From positions 45,667,910 to 45,731,909 of the forward strand of contig CM055320.2 of assembly GCA_029255685.2 (NCBI GenBank): DNA of 64,000 nt, written 5' to 3'. The DNA comes from Silene conica (taxonomy: Eukaryota; Streptophyta; Magnoliopsida; Caryophyllales; Caryophyllaceae). The position numbers and the translations under genes are program-made. This document shows, piece after piece, positions 41,311 to 53,755 of this stretch. Numbering within the stretch: position 1 is the first letter of the stretch; each line of letters begins with the position of its first letter. The notes below the pieces were generated by a model that made no database searches, was not told the DNA's origin, and saw only the letters and a list, made by a program, of their open reading frames with translations.

Positions 41311-44300
41311 TTAAGAGCTGAGTGCTTCTGCTACAGGACACTCGGACGTTTCTTTCTCAGATTCAACCATCATAGACGTTATCATTTCACGTCTCCGCTG
41401 TTCCTGGGCTTGCCTCCTATTTGATTCCAGGATGATCATGAGAGCAGTAATGTCAGCTGGATTGACACCACCAGCTCTACTAGCTTGACCAATGGTCTGT
41501 GGCCTTACCTGCAACAAAACATAACTGTGTTCAGAAGCTTGTGTTTTCTTGTCAAAAACAATACCAAGTAATTCAGATACCCAGGTCGGACAGTGTAAAA
41601 GCTTTACAACTTAACTAACTTAATATCAATTCCTTATTTATCAACTGAGTAGGTAACCCAACAGCGGATTTTTTACCATACACATTCTTATATGAGAATC
41701 ATATAGGAATCATATATCCATATAATAAGGTAGTTATTCCTTGTTTTTAGTTTTCAGGAGATTAATGGCCATTGCTGGTAAGCTTTTTTTAAGAATATGT
41801 ATTTGTCTCATACCAAGTTAATATGAGACCGTTTCTCACCAAAATGCTTAACAATTTGATGTTGATAATTTTCAATGGAGTCAAAGACTCATTACTCTTT
41901 GGATCTCAAGTATTATAGTGCCATGCATGAAGACTCGTTAAATTGGCTGCAATTGTTGTTTATAGTGTAGTAACAGATACTCTATGCAACTATCGACATA
42001 ATTTCCATTTTGAGTCAACTGGGAACAGACTCCTCGTGCTCCTAATACATGGGTAAGGTTGCGCACATCCTAGCCCCTTCTGCAATTTGCAGGAGCTGAG
42101 GCCCTAGGTTAATGTTGTTATTGTTGATGAACTACTCAAAAACTCACAAATCAATCCAAAGAGGTACAACTCTCTGACATGGATCATGGATAGAGACTCA
42201 AGACCAAGTGACCAGAGGTTGATTGGTTGCACGAACAGCAGTAACAGATTGACTACTGCAACCTGCAACTATTTAAAACATTAAACATCGTATAAAGACA
42301 CTGACCAGAGATGAGCTGAGAGAAGCAGTTTGTAAGGCCTATTATTGATGCTGCAAGCAAAGCCTTGACATTGAAGAAACAGATAACAAACAAAATAAAG
42401 TAATAAACAGTCACAAAACACGAAACCTGACATCCAAGAACAAATTTCCTGCTGTATTGTGTTGAACAGTAAGGTATATATGAAATGCAAGTCTATGAAG
42501 ATTTGGGGTCTAACCATAATGACCACAAATATCATACAAAAAGAAAGATTTTTGCGGTTCAATAACTTCACTCTTCTCATCACAAATAAGCTAATCAAAA
42601 GATTATTCACGAATAGTTGTCAGCAATCACATACCTTGGAGAGTTTTTCACGTGCCTCTAGAGATAAAGTGGTCATCGAGTAATAATCCAGACCATCTGG
42701 AAGTGTTCTATGTTGTTTATGAACCATCTACAATATGCATCAAGCACGATAGAATCAAAAGATGAGTTGCAAAGATAGAGAAACATGAGCAAAGAGAAGG
42801 CATGATTCTCGTGGAAAATCCACAAGACAGTAGTACAGTACACAAAAAAAAACTTACCTGTTGCAGTTGTTGCTGTTGTCTGATAATGAAGCCCTCGTAC
42901 TTGATATCAACTTCGACACATTCTTTCTCAATTTTGGATAGGCATTCATTTCCAAAACCATGCTTGTCCAGAAGTTTGTACTCTATATGTGGTTTTTTAA
43001 GAAGGCTCTCTAGTGTCGCGGAATTCTTCACCGGTTGACCAGATAGAAGAGTGACATCAGAGGCAAGATCATCACCTGATACAATCCCAAAATAAACAAC
43101 TCAGGAACTATAACTCTGTTCACAATGTTTCATATTTAATGGATATTTGCCGATAACAGAAGATCAAACCAATCAAGATGTAGACGAGACAAAATTTTAT
43201 AGATGAAATAATACTCCCTCTGTCCCATCCGTTTCTTTACTTTTTTTTAGGGTGTGTTTCAACAGATTCATAATGTTTCCTTCTCTAGTGAATTTTATAC
43301 AATGCAATTATTAAACTAACCCCATTCCATATCTACCCTGATACGCCCACCCCATTCATCCCAACCAAAAATTAACATGGCCCAGACATTATGCGGTTTT
43401 CAGTGTTTTTAAGAAAATTCATACCAGAGCTTGACTTAAGTTATCCTCAACTTCCTCAATGAACGAATAATCGGATGAAAGAAAGAGAAGGAAAAGATTT
43501 GAAACCTGATATCCTAGCAGTTTTTAGTCGTTTCTTCTCTTCTGCAATCCGAGATTGCTTGTCTTGGTATAATTTCCAACGTCTATCATCAATCAAACCA
43601 ATTTCATGACCAAGAGGTGTGAGACGGCTGTCAGCATTGTCGGCACGGAGAATCATGCGGTGTTCTGACCGGCTGTCAGAAAGTAAAATCTGATAAATAC
43701 AGGTAAATATGGTTTTACCACTGGTCAGAGCCCTAGAAATGTTACAATCAAATACCTTGTTAACATTCGATAAGGTTCTCGAAGATCTTTCGTAACCAAA
43801 TCATCAATCAGAGTGCCTATGTAGCTGCTTTCCCTCTCTAAAACAATAAGAGATTTTCCATTAGCATGTCTAGCAGCATTAATTCCAGATATAATCCCCT
43901 GCAAAACAAAAAAGAAACAAGATGCTGGTCAATTTCAATTTCAAGGGCATCTGGAATCCTCTTCTGAATATAGTTATGGATTTGTAAGAAATATCTGCAG
44001 GCAAGTTTCCAAGAGTAGTTCCTGATATGGCCGACGAAAAGACTAGAGGAAATAGAATTATTTAAAACCTGAGCTGCAGCTTCCTCATAGCCGGTAGTTC
44101 CATTTATCTGACCAGAAAAGAAAAGACCTTGAATTTTTTTGGTCATTAGAGATCTGGAGCACTGATAAGCAGGCAAGTAATCATATTCCACAGCATAAGC
44201 AGGCCTCAGCATAGTACAGTTCTCAAGTCCAGGTAATGTTTTCAACATTGGTAGCTGCAGTCTCTCAGGTAAACCAGTTGAGAATCCCTGAAAGAAGTTA

Positions 44301-47300
44301 TTTCACTATGTAAGAACCCAAAATTTTCATATGATTTGACCAAAAAAACGAGGGAGAAGTAGACAACAGACAAGGTCACTAGAAGAAGTTAGCAAGTTCA
44401 AATCAAGACTCCCCGAGGAATAAAGTAATAAACTCACCATATTAAAGAACAAGTGTTCAGTTCAGTCAACAAAAGTCCTACCAATTGTCATCAAATCAAC
44501 CAGAAACAAGCAAAGTGACATTGATCAATGCTTATAAGCTGGTCCCAAGAACATAGTGAGGTGTCTCCAGACACAAAGAAAGAGGAGGGAGGCAATATAA
44601 TACACCAAATACTAAATTTTGGAAATTAGTAATATGATCCAATACTGCTATGGGAGCATAGTGCTATCAGGTCCCAAGAGCATGCTATAATTTACACACA
44701 TAGATATTTGACATCCATGGTAAAAAAAATAAAAATAAAGGGGATTTTCTAGAGTTTACCCCTACGTTTTTTTCCAAATCTACCATACATCCTCGATTTT
44801 TTAGAAACATCTAATATACCCCTCAACTCCTAGAATACTTTCTTAATGCCCAAAGTATCTAAATTTTGGTCCTTTAAGCGTTAAATATTGTCACATAAAA
44901 ATTTATATTGATGAGTAAATGATGAATATGTTGATGGCTCAACGTTTTTCGGATGAGTGATCAACTAAAAGCGGCCAAATATGATATTTAAAATTGTAAG
45001 TTTGGGCATTTAGGGTATTCCAAAGCATTTTATAGAGTTTAGGGGTATCTTGTGTGTTTCTGAAAATCTTAGGGTATATCGTAGAATTCGAATAAACACG
45101 GGGGTACATCATAGAAAACCAAAACAAATTACAAACGAAGAACTTGGCAACAGCATACCTGTACATATAACTCAGGTACAGTTCGGCCCTCTGGCTCAAG
45201 AAAAATCTGATGAGACTCCTTGTCTTGAAACCTAACAACCTGAAGAAACATACAAGTGTAAGCATGAACAATGTAAATAGAGTGTTGACTGTTGAATAGC
45301 TTTTTGATAAATAAACTCATTAAGTTTTCGAAGATGCCCATCCTAAAACTCCACAGGATGATGTACAATAATTAAATTCATCACAAACACAATCTTTATA
45401 GATCTCTGCACTCTTGTTCTATTACTCAACTGGTGCTAGAAAACTTCCTGGTCAAGAAGGGGAGGGGGAACCTGTTGGCATGCAGATTATAGCTGCAAAA
45501 TTTACCTTATCCTCAATTGACGGGCAATATCTAGGTCCTTTTGCCTCAACCCAACCACCATAAGTTGGAGTTTCATGCAAGTTTTCCCGAATAAGATCAT
45601 GGGTGCTCTTCGTAGTCCGTGTTAGATAACAACACATTTGTTCCCTTTCGACATGAAACTCGGGATCAAAGGTAAACCAACCAACCTGAACAATCACCAA
45701 TTACAGGATCAGTAATTCAGTATAAAGCACCAAAACTATATAGGGGCTTTGTGACAAACTGTAGTACATGATGAAAATGCATCAATACTTAAAACAAGTA
45801 ATAACTTGGTGAAAATTTTGTAGTTAGAATTTTGAACAATTGAACGTACACATGAAATTGAATGATCGGACCTCTTCATCGCCGGGTTGAGGTTCCAATT
45901 TGGAAAAATCCACAGTGCGTATGTCCACACGTGCTGGAGTCCCTGTTTTCAGTCTATCAGTTTCAAAGCCTAGAGCTTGAAGATTTTCAGTGAGCCCATG
46001 AGAAGCTGCCTCGCCAGCACGTCCTGCGGCCATAGAGGTTCGGCCGACCCAAATTTTGCCACTCATGAAGGTACCAGTCGTGAGAACAACCGAAGGTGCA
46101 AAGAAATTCATTCCAAAGAAAGTTCGGACACCCTCGACATTGTCATTCTTCCCAAGAATGATATCTGTCACCATAGCCTCTCTAATTGAAAGGTTGTCTG
46201 TGCTGAAATTGTAACCAACAGGAATACTTTAGCAAAAGAATATCACCTTCAAATATATAAATGACAAACAGCTATGGTTCTGCTCCAATAGAATATATTA
46301 AAAGTATAAAATCTTTCTATTAAGGCTCTGATGGTGGTGTTGTATAAAATCTTTTTGTTTGTGAAGTAGCAGTCCATTGCAGTTCTCGACGCAATTATCA
46401 TCTTGAGTCATTTGGAAAAACCTCCTTGTGTTGTAAACATATGGGTAATGCTACATACATTCGACCCCCGTTAGCCCGCAATTTGTGGGAGCAATTGAGG
46501 GCATTGCGGTAATTTTGTTGTTTATATAGATACCAGTACCACTAGCCAGACAATGTTTTATTGCAATACGATTTCTTAAATAAATTAAGCAGCAAGGCTT
46601 GCCAGTCTCTTCTGTGAGCCCCCCTTTTCATTTAATGTTTATATCCTACTTTCCCCCAATTCTCTATCTTCGTGTACATGGAACAAGGAGTTTGCATGAG
46701 TAAGAACTAAGGATAGAACTCTGCTTAGAGGAAAAGCTCTATCCATCTAAGGGTCCTTACCATGATAAATGGGTGGGGAATGTAGGCAAATAGGCTGCAT
46801 TGTGTTAAATTAACATCATCAAATTATTAAACGAAACATGCAATCTTTCAACGAGATGATTGATAAAGGACAAAAAACATTACACAAATCGTGGCCATGC
46901 AAAAAAGTGGTAGACTAAACAAGCTAAACTCTGTACTCGAATGCAATCAGTTATGACATAGTGGCATAACAAGAAGATACAACCAGAGAAAGAAGCGTCT
47001 AATTAAAACCCTTACGTCTCGACTACACTCCTCATCAGCATAGCATATTCCCTCTTATCGGTTTGTGCACGCAATGCTCGTACTGCGGGGCCTCTTGATG
47101 TGTTTAGGACACGCTTTTGGAGATAGCACCTGGTACGGAATCACCAAAACAAGGCAAATGACAAAGCGATCACTGATTCAACAGACTTATAAGACACTAA
47201 CTCAAACAATGAAAAAATCATCAGCCTTGCAATCATCAACATTTCCTACTTAAAGGAATTACCGGTCAGTAATTTTTCCCATCTCCCCACCAAGTGCATC

Positions 47301-49065
47301 GACTTCATGTACAAGTTGTGATTTTGCAGGGCCACCAACTGCAGGATTGCAGGGCTGCATACAGATTTCTAGTGAGGGAAATTGGTGATCACATAAATCC
47401 AAAAGTGTTTCCCACCTCCATGACTCACAACATTGTGTCACACTAACAATGTGAGGAAACGGGTTGGAATTGAGGGAGCAGTAGACAGATTAGAATGAGC
47501 AGACACTAAGAAATGGCAGCGAGCTCGGTTTACTAAATATTCATCAAGCAACGAAGCCAAAATGACAATGAATTACAAGAAAGAAGATAAAGACACCACA
47601 TGGTTTAGGCAAAAACGCTGCTATCCAGCCAGCTATAGAGTATTCGAATACCATGACAGCTTGGCAGTCCAAAGACACCTCACATCAGCAGGAGTAAACA
47701 CACCGAAGAGACCCAGGTCATCACATGCATAAAGTCTCATTTCAAGAACAGGTAACTCAAATATATGATATCAATCAAGCATCAAGTAGTTGTATATCAT
47801 AGTCTTTATAATCAAAAACACTATCTTTCTTTTCCATCATGAGTTTTTTGGAAAGATTAGGAGCCATGCTAAAGCATGAGATGGAAAAAACAAACATTTT
47901 CATTGAGAGACATTTAGGGCCAGCCTACAAACAGGGTATCATCATCATCAATTTGGCACCAATGTTAAATTGTTAATCATAACATAAAAAAGGGCAGCCA
48001 GTGCAGGATGGCATAATTAGTACAAAAATTCGCATAAAAGAAAATTTCACGATAATATGAGGATAGCCTCATAGTAAGAGGTGACCTTTTTAGTAGGTCA
48101 ATGACTATATGGAAATGGATTATACTTGAACTTTGCTAATCGAGCTTGTCTCACTTTATAGTAAATGAGACCATCTCAGGGGACTTATTGGCAGCAGTTA
48201 ATGTACCTGCCACGCAATTCTGTCGATGTTGAGTGTGAGAAGAAGAGTTTTTGCCCCCAAACGAGCAGAAGCAAGTGCAGCTTCACATCCAGCATGTCCT
48301 CCTCCAACCACAATCACGTCATATATTTCATCGCCTATTCCAGGAGGATTGCTCCAATCTGAAGTTCAAAACAATAGTTTGCGAAGTTGGACCAGTCAAT
48401 GAACATACTAAATACTTTCGTCTTTAGAAATAATATATGGAGTAGTACTTGCAAAATCCCAGAGAAACCTCACACAAATATTATCCTGCTATACCCCCAA
48501 AAGGGTCGGCTGACGTGGTCAAACACAAATAAACACCACATGAGTCCCGGGTTCAAATGATAATGAGAGCACGTTGGCTTCAGAATTATGTCATCCTGAG
48601 TTAGAGCTCCTCACACTGTTTACACGCCGGGGTTTACCCAATGTGTAGAAAAGGTAGCAGCATTGGGTTTTTCGATGATAGAATCAACTAATCAGCAAAT
48701 AACTTGGCTCTCTAGTGATTCAAACAAGTTCAAACTTGACAGAAAAGGAAAAGATACAGCATTGTCAACTCTAATACCAATGGCAGCTAATATCAATCAA
48801 GTATCGAACATAATAAAAAGGGCGAATACGTGAAGCACACAACATGTTCGTCGAAATGTCTGAATGAAGACTGACCTCGAGTAGTAGACGGAGAAACAAC
48901 AAAGTTTGTGGAGGGTGTGAAGGACAAAAGAGAGCGCGAAAGTAGTGGAGATTTAGAGGGGAAAGAGATACGGCGATGAAAGGGGATAAAAGGAGAAAGA
49001 AAGGGTGAGAAGAGAGAGGATGCGACTGGGAAATGACGGGTAACACGAGTAAGGTTGACCGCCAT
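41311..49065 (-). CDS. GIDA: MnmG/GidA homologue, tRNA U34 carboxymethylaminomethyl-modifying flavoprotein, organelle-type (13 exons)
   Basis: Exons, 5' to 3': 48876-49065, 48207-48358, 47263-47354, 47016-47129, 45872-46202, 45506-45685, 45159-45239, 44069-44287, 43756-43898, 43506-43672, 42858-43075, 42635-42727, 41311-41508. All introns are GT-AG and phases agree. The total is 2178 bases, 725 residues plus stop, the usual plant length. Residues 1-60 are Ser/Phe/Arg-rich without acids, like a chloroplast or mitochondrial transit peptide. The FAD-binding [10 protein letters not shown] is at 82-91, and [10 protein letters not shown] at 116-125 holds the conserved cysteine. Both family signatures are present: [12 protein letters not shown] (exon 6) and [17 protein letters not shown] (exon 8). 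The bacterial enzyme works with MnmE to modify wobble uridine; the same job in organelles is inferred. No lesion was found. The start is the first ATG with a presequence in frame with exon 2. Confidence 0.96.
41955..42130 (+). mobile_element. Au-like SINE fragment in intron 12 of MnmG
   Basis: Contains GAGTCAACTGGGAACAG, GGGTAAGGTTGCGCACATCC, CTGCAATTTGCAGGAGCTGA and ends in a TTGTTATTGTTG-type tail, the 3' pattern of plant Au-type SINEs. Antisense to the gene. The 5' pol III boxes are not clear. Confidence 0.65.
44742..45120. mobile_element. MITE-like foldback element in intron 7 of MnmG
   Basis: Ends GGATTTTCTAGAG and, inverted, GGTTTTCTATGAT. The similarity of the two arms continues inward for about 90 bases: TACCCCTACGTTTTT against TACCCCCGTGTTTAT, then GAAACAT..TACCCCTCAACTC against GAAACAC..TACCCCTAAACTC. 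No clear target duplication or transposase. Confidence 0.6.
46345..46530 (+). mobile_element. Au-like SINE fragment in intron 4 of MnmG
   Basis: Similar to the intron 12 copy: GTCATTTGGAAAAACCTCC, GGGTAATGCTACATACATTC, GACCCCCGTTAGCCCGCAAT, GTGGGAGCAATTGAGGGCAT and a TTTTGTTGTTT end. Same orientation (antisense to the gene). Confidence 0.68.
48490..48690 (+). mobile_element. Possible tRNA-derived SINE in intron 1 of MnmG
   Basis: Contains a box-B-like CCGGGTTCAAATGA about 45 bases after a weak box-A-like GGCTGACGTGGTC, and later ACGCCGGGGTTTACCC. Ends and target duplications are not clear. Confidence 0.35.
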
Positions 49066-49470
49066 TAAAGAGCAGAGCTACGATGAATGCTCGATATTGC
49101 AAGTAATGTCTGCCTCTGATTGTTTCAGTAACACTTATGTTGTCGTCAGTATAGCCATAACTCATAAGCCATAGAAAGATAAGCATAGTCCGGACGACGG
49201 ATGGCATTGGATCTGGACCCTTATCCGTTGGTATTCTGATAAAGTGGATATGAATCTTAGTAAGTCTTGCTTGCGACGGGTCGTTATTTGTGACGGATAT
49301 TTTGTGAGATAAAATGGGTAGAAAATGAGTTAGTGGAGAAAGAAGACCACATGAATAGTGTTGCAGAAAGAAAAAAAGTGGGTATTTTGTGAGAGGAAAC
49401 GGTATCCGTCACAAGCTTGCGACGGATAGTGCCGTTGCAAATAAGAATTTGTGTATTTTTATATATTTAG
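49066..49470. other. Upstream flank of MnmG with a possible MITE
   Basis: The promoter of the gene should lie here; no certain TATA box was found. At about 49,262-49,440 the words CTTGCGACGG and TGACGGATA recur near both ends in partly inverted order, suggesting an old MITE. Confidence 0.4.
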
Positions 49471-50275
49471 GGGCTGTTTGTTGGGCATTTGTAAATGGAT
49501 TGGAATGGATTCGTCTATTCAAGGATTTTGTTGAGCCTTTTTGGAATGGAGTTTGATTGCCAACAGGTTCTAAATCCATTCCAACCCATTGGAACCTCAT
49601 ACCCCATGTTTCATCCAAAATTCTAACTCTACCCCACATTTCCACCCATCCAAACCTAGAAAAAAAAAAGTTGCGTATTTTTCATAAATATTTTATGTGG
49701 CTTTTTTGATAAAACATTTTATGTGGATTTTTTTCGTAAAATATTTTATGTGGATTTTTTTCATAAAAATAGTTACGTATTGTAAAACATTTTATGTGGA
49801 TTTCTTTCATAAAACTTTTTATGTGGATTTCTTTCATAAAACTTTTTATGTTGAATTTTTTCATAAAAAAAAAAAGTTATGTATTTTTCATAAAAAAATT
49901 TATGTGGATTTGTTTCATAAATATTTTATTTAGATTTTTTTCGTAAAACATTTTATGTGGATTTTTTTTCGTAAAACATTTTATTTGGATTTTTTTCATA
50001 AAAAAAGTTACGTATTTTTCATAAAACCTTTTATGTGGATTATTTTCGGTCTTAGAATAATTTTGTTATTGTCCTATTATATGAACATGAGTCATTTGAT
50101 TTTTATGGATTAATTTGAATTTTGGCTTTGTTGTAGTTAATTTTAATTCAAAATAATATAATTGCAGTTATCTATAATGAAGAAATTGAAATAATTTGAA
50201 ATTCATTCCAAATGTGAACCAAACAATAAGAATGACATTTAGAATCCATTACAAGATCAAACCAAACAAGCATTA
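49471..50275. mobile_element. Possible hAT-type MITE carrying a minisatellite
   Basis: Starts GGGGCTGTTTGTTGG and ends CAAACCAAACAAGCATT, roughly inverted as in plant hAT MITEs, with repeated ATGGATTGGAATGG / CCATTCCAACCC arms near the left side. The interior is expanded by the repeat at 49,678-50,045. Ends are a guess. Confidence 0.35.
49678..50045. repeat. AT-rich minisatellite, about 24-bp unit
   Basis: More than ten degenerate copies of TTTTTCATAAAACATTTTA plus TGTGGA. Short lysine/isoleucine/histidine ORFs here come only from this repeat. Confidence 0.85.
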
Positions 50276-50514
50276 ATAAGTAGGATATGGATCTAGAAGA
50301 AATTATATGAATATTGATATATATCTTGTCGCTAAGATCCACATGTAACGACGGATTTTGTATTACGAAAACTGAAATACAAAACACAGAAACAAAATAA
50401 GTTTTTATTAATATCAGAAAATTTCGTGTACAATCTCTAATAATCCTCTGATTCTAAGTAGACAAACAGGTTACACGTTCCAGAGAGGCGACTGACGGCG
50501 GTATCCTAGCATCT

Positions 50515-51759
50515 ATGGCTAGGGCATCAACGATGACCCCTCCCCCTCGGAACGTCACTCAAAGGGATAACAAGAAGAAGAGACCAACGGATGATGATGA
50601 TGGGAGTACTTCAAACCCGGTTGAACAGAGACTTGTTAAGGAGAAAACTTTACAGGAATTGATAGGAGTGCCTCCATACGACTTACAAGATGAGGAAGTT
50701 ATGGTGGAGGATGATATTGAGGATGATCAGGAGAATGGGCCTTGGTTCACAGTTCAGGGGAACAAGGTGGTTCCGGAGGATCAATCTGAAACAGAGACAC
50801 AATCTCTGATCAAAATAACAGAGGAGGAAGTTGCAAGTGAATTAGAATATTGGAGGACTGCTATCTATGGCTTTGTGGTGGGGGCCCACCCTCCATGGCC
50901 GATCTTGGAAGGCTACTTGAAGCGGATATGGAGCCATCACACTCTAGATAAGATCTCATTCCTTCCAAATGGAGTTTTCGTGGTAATGTTTCGTACACAT
51001 GAAATGCAACAAACAGTTTTGAACCATGGTTATCACTTATTTGATAATAAGCCCATAATTATTAAGCCATGGACACCGGATACAAAACTCAAAAAGGAGG
51101 ATGTCAAGCAGGTTCCTGTGTGGATTAGATTACATAACCTGCTTCTGAAATTTTGGGGGGTTAGTTTGCCTAGGATTGCCGGTCTGGTTGGCAAATATAT
51201 TCAGTCAGATGCTTTTACGAATGCAAAGACTAGGCTGGGCTATGCTCGTGTGCTGGTAGAAGTCACCTTAGGGCAATCTATGGAAAAACGAATTCAATTC
51301 TTAGATGAGAAGGACTGTAAGGTGAGTGTGGATGTGGAGTATGAATGGCAACCCATTTTATGTACAGATTGTAATAAATTGGGGCATGATAAAACGGACT
51401 GTAGGAAACTTAAGCCAAAGGCACCTCCAGTGATTAAGAAAGTATGGAAGCCTAAGGTGACTGATCCTCCAATGGAGACTACCAGGGCACAGAAAATACC
51501 ATCTATGGATGAATTTCCTACTCTACCAGGGCTCCAGATTCCTCCTATGGTTGAACAAGATAAGGTGACCTCTGGTAGTAGGGATCATACCCCTACTGGT
51601 GGGCCTCAAGCTAAGGTGACCTCTGGCAGTAGGCCTAATCCCCCTACTGGTGGGCCTCAAGATAAACACCATGAAGGGAGTCCTACTTACAAACAAATGT
51701 TGATTGACAGTGGCAATGCTCAGGCACTGGTAGACCCTCACTCTCCAGTTAATCAATGA
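50515..51759 (+). CDS. LINE ORF1-like protein with DUF4283 domain and CCHC knuckle
   Basis: 414 codons, complete. An acidic, low-complexity N-terminus (residues 1-100) is followed by a DUF4283-type domain (about 105-265; SELEYWRTAIYGFVVGAHPPW, FLPNGVFVVMFRT, PVWIRLHNLLLKFW) and a CCHC knuckle (CTDCNKLGHDKTDCRK) near residue 285. The C-terminal part holds short repeats of KVTSGSR and PTGGPQ. In plant L1-type LINEs, ORF1 binds the RNA. The stop overlaps the start of ORF2 in ATGA (51,756-51,759). The frame is fully open, suggesting a young insertion or a retained gene. Confidence 0.88.
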   Translation: MARASTMTPPPRNVTQRDNKKKRPTDDDDGSTSNPVEQRLVKEKTLQELIGVPPYDLQDEEVMVEDDIEDDQENGPWFTVQGNKVVPEDQSETETQSLIKITEEEVASELEYWRTAIYGFVVGAHPPWPILEGYLKRIWSHHTLDKISFLPNGVFVVMFRTHEMQQTVLNHGYHLFDNKPIIIKPWTPDTKLKKEDVKQVPVWIRLHNLLLKFWGVSLPRIAGLVGKYIQSDAFTNAKTRLGYARVLVEVTLGQSMEKRIQFLDEKDCKVSVDVEYEWQPILCTDCNKLGHDKTDCRKLKPKAPPVIKKVWKPKVTDPPMETTRAQKIPSMDEFPTLPGLQIPPMVEQDKVTSGSRDHTPTGGPQAKVTSGSRPNPPTGGPQDKHHEGSPTYKQMLIDSGNAQALVDPHSPVNQ

Positions 51760-52763
51760 TCCCCATTGGATTCTGGAATGTGAGGGGTCTGAACAACATC
51801 AATAAACAAAAGGATGTAAATAGGTTTATGAATTCTTATAACTTAGGCATTTGTGGCTTGCTAGAGACAAAAATAAAGGCAAGCAATCAGAATAAAGTCA
51901 TTCAAAGTAGCTTTCAGGGATGGAGCATCACTTCTAACACTACTTATCATAATGGAGGAAGGATTTGGGTGGTCTGGGATCATCTGCAATGCTCTATTCA
52001 GCCAGTGAAATACACCTCTCAGATGATACACTGTATGGTTCAGGTCAGGCAGACTGGACAACTTTTTTATATTACTTTCGTTTATGCTTTTAATAAAATT
52101 CAAGAGAGAGTTAGTTTATGGGAAGATCTAGAACAGATTGCTTTACATATGCATGGTCCATGGATGGTATGTGGTGATTTTAACTGTGTGATGAATCAAG
52201 AAGAACGTCTAGGGGGTGGTTTTGACCCAGCTGAAGCCATCCCTTTGAAGGAGTGTTTAGCAAACTGTGACTTGATAGATAGCCCAGCAAAGGGGGCTTT
52301 CTATACATGGAATAACAAACATGAACCTGCAGGAAGAGTTTGTAGTAGACTGGACAGGTGCCTGATAAATGAGGATTGGATCCAAACCTTCTCTTCTACT
52401 CAAGCTAATTTCTTACCAGAAGACTATTTTGATCACACCCCCTGTGTCATCACCCAGGGTCAGATTCCAGGTGCCAAAACTAGACCATTCAAGTATTTTA
52501 ACTTTTGGAGTGCCAGTCCCCAATTTACTGAACTGGTTACCTCTGGATGGCAACAATACATAGATGGCACACCAATGTTTAGACTTGTCAAAAAACTGCA
52601 GGGCCTCAAGGGGAGTCTGAAGAAACTTAATAGAGAGAAGTTTTCTGATATAGAGCAACAATACTCTATTGCTCATACTCAGTTAATACATCTGCAGACT
52701 CTATTGCTCATAACTCCATTTTGCTTGACTCGGAAGTCGATGATCACCTTGACTCGTCGTTAA
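51756..52763 (+). pseudogene. LINE ORF2, endonuclease domain only (3' truncated)
   Basis: An open frame of 335 codons starting with the apurinic-endonuclease-like domain: FWNVRGLNN at the N-terminus, LLETKI, the GDFN of the active site near residue 140, SRLDRCLIN near 205, and DHTPCV near 225 (family SDHxP). After about residue 310 (KFSDIEQQYSIAHTQL) the LINE sequence ends and the last ~20 codons read into the minisatellite. Reverse transcriptase is absent from the following sequence. The domain would nick target DNA in a complete LINE. Confidence 0.88.
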
Positions 52764-53082
52764 GGTAGCTCCATTTTATTTGACTCGGAAGTCGATGGTC
52801 ACCTTGACTCGTCATTAAGGTAACTCCATTTTACTTAACTTGGAAGTCAATGGTTACCTTGACTCGTCGTTACGGTAGCTCCATTTTACTTGACTTGGAA
52901 GTCAATGGTCACCTTGACTCGTTGTTACGGTAACTCCATTTTTATTTGACTCGAAAGTCAATGGTCACCTTGACTCGTTTAAGGTAACTCCATTTTGCTT
53001 GACTCAGAAGTCGATGGTCACCTTGACTCAGGTAACTCCATTTTACTTGACTTGGAAGTCAACTGACCTCCATTTTGTTGTA
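52712..53082. repeat. Minisatellite, about 55-62 bp unit, roughly 6.5 copies
   Basis: Repeats of CTCCATTTT(A/G)CTTGACT, GGAAGTCRATGGTCACC, TTGACTCGTCGTTA. Each copy holds a small dyad TTGACTTGGAAGTCAA (variants TTGACTCGAAAGTCAA). Copy length falls toward the right as the last ACTCGTCGTTA part shrinks. Confidence 0.9.
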
Positions 53083-53544
53083 TCAGTAGCATTTTTTTGT
53101 GTCACCATGTCATTATTTGACTTGACGGATGACTGGATGCGCCTTTCATCTTCATAATTTTGTAATCTTGATGGATAACGCTTGTGTAACACCCCAATAA
53201 TTTCGAAGTTATCCTATATTATTAAAATTCTATTTTAATAATAAGTATTATCCTATAAATAAAATCCCCATCTAAATTCTATCGTTTTTTACAACGATAT
53301 TAAAAATGCTTGTCTTAAACTTAGAACTCGATAAACTACAAACAACTACTCTATCCTTGTTACTAATTTTAAGATATTTTGAAGGCATATTTAGCTCTTG
53401 CATATAAAATAAAAATTTTAGCTCTTTTTCTTAACTTTCCAACGCCACCAAAAAAACCTCAATCAGAGTTCTGTGGAGGAAATTATGCCGAAAATACGAA
53501 AGGCTGTCGCAGAATATCCGCCGACGAGATGCTCGCTCGTGGCT

Positions 53545-53755
53545 ACCTCTTCCACTTGGCCTAAAACCTTCGACACATAGGCTTAGTACCTCTTCCACTT
53601 GGCCTAAGAACTTAGACACATGTTCTAATCACTCCTTCCACATGGCTTAAGACCCTCGACACATGGTTTAACCGTCTCGACACTTGGTGTAAGAGTTTCG
53701 ACACATGGCCTAAGCTTCAACACATGGCAATAGTTTTTGACACTTGGCTAAGTAT
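53545..53755. repeat. Degenerate tandem repeat, about 40-bp unit
   Basis: Variants of CTTCCACTTGGCCTAAGA and TTCGACACATGG alternate six or more times. Confidence 0.75.

Noticed and set aside
47065..47253. Plus-strand ORFs over MnmG exons
   Set aside because: Antisense to exons with consistent splice sites on the minus strand.
49682..49933. Short ORFs with repeated SFMKEIHIK-like words
   Set aside because: Translation of the AT-rich minisatellite only.
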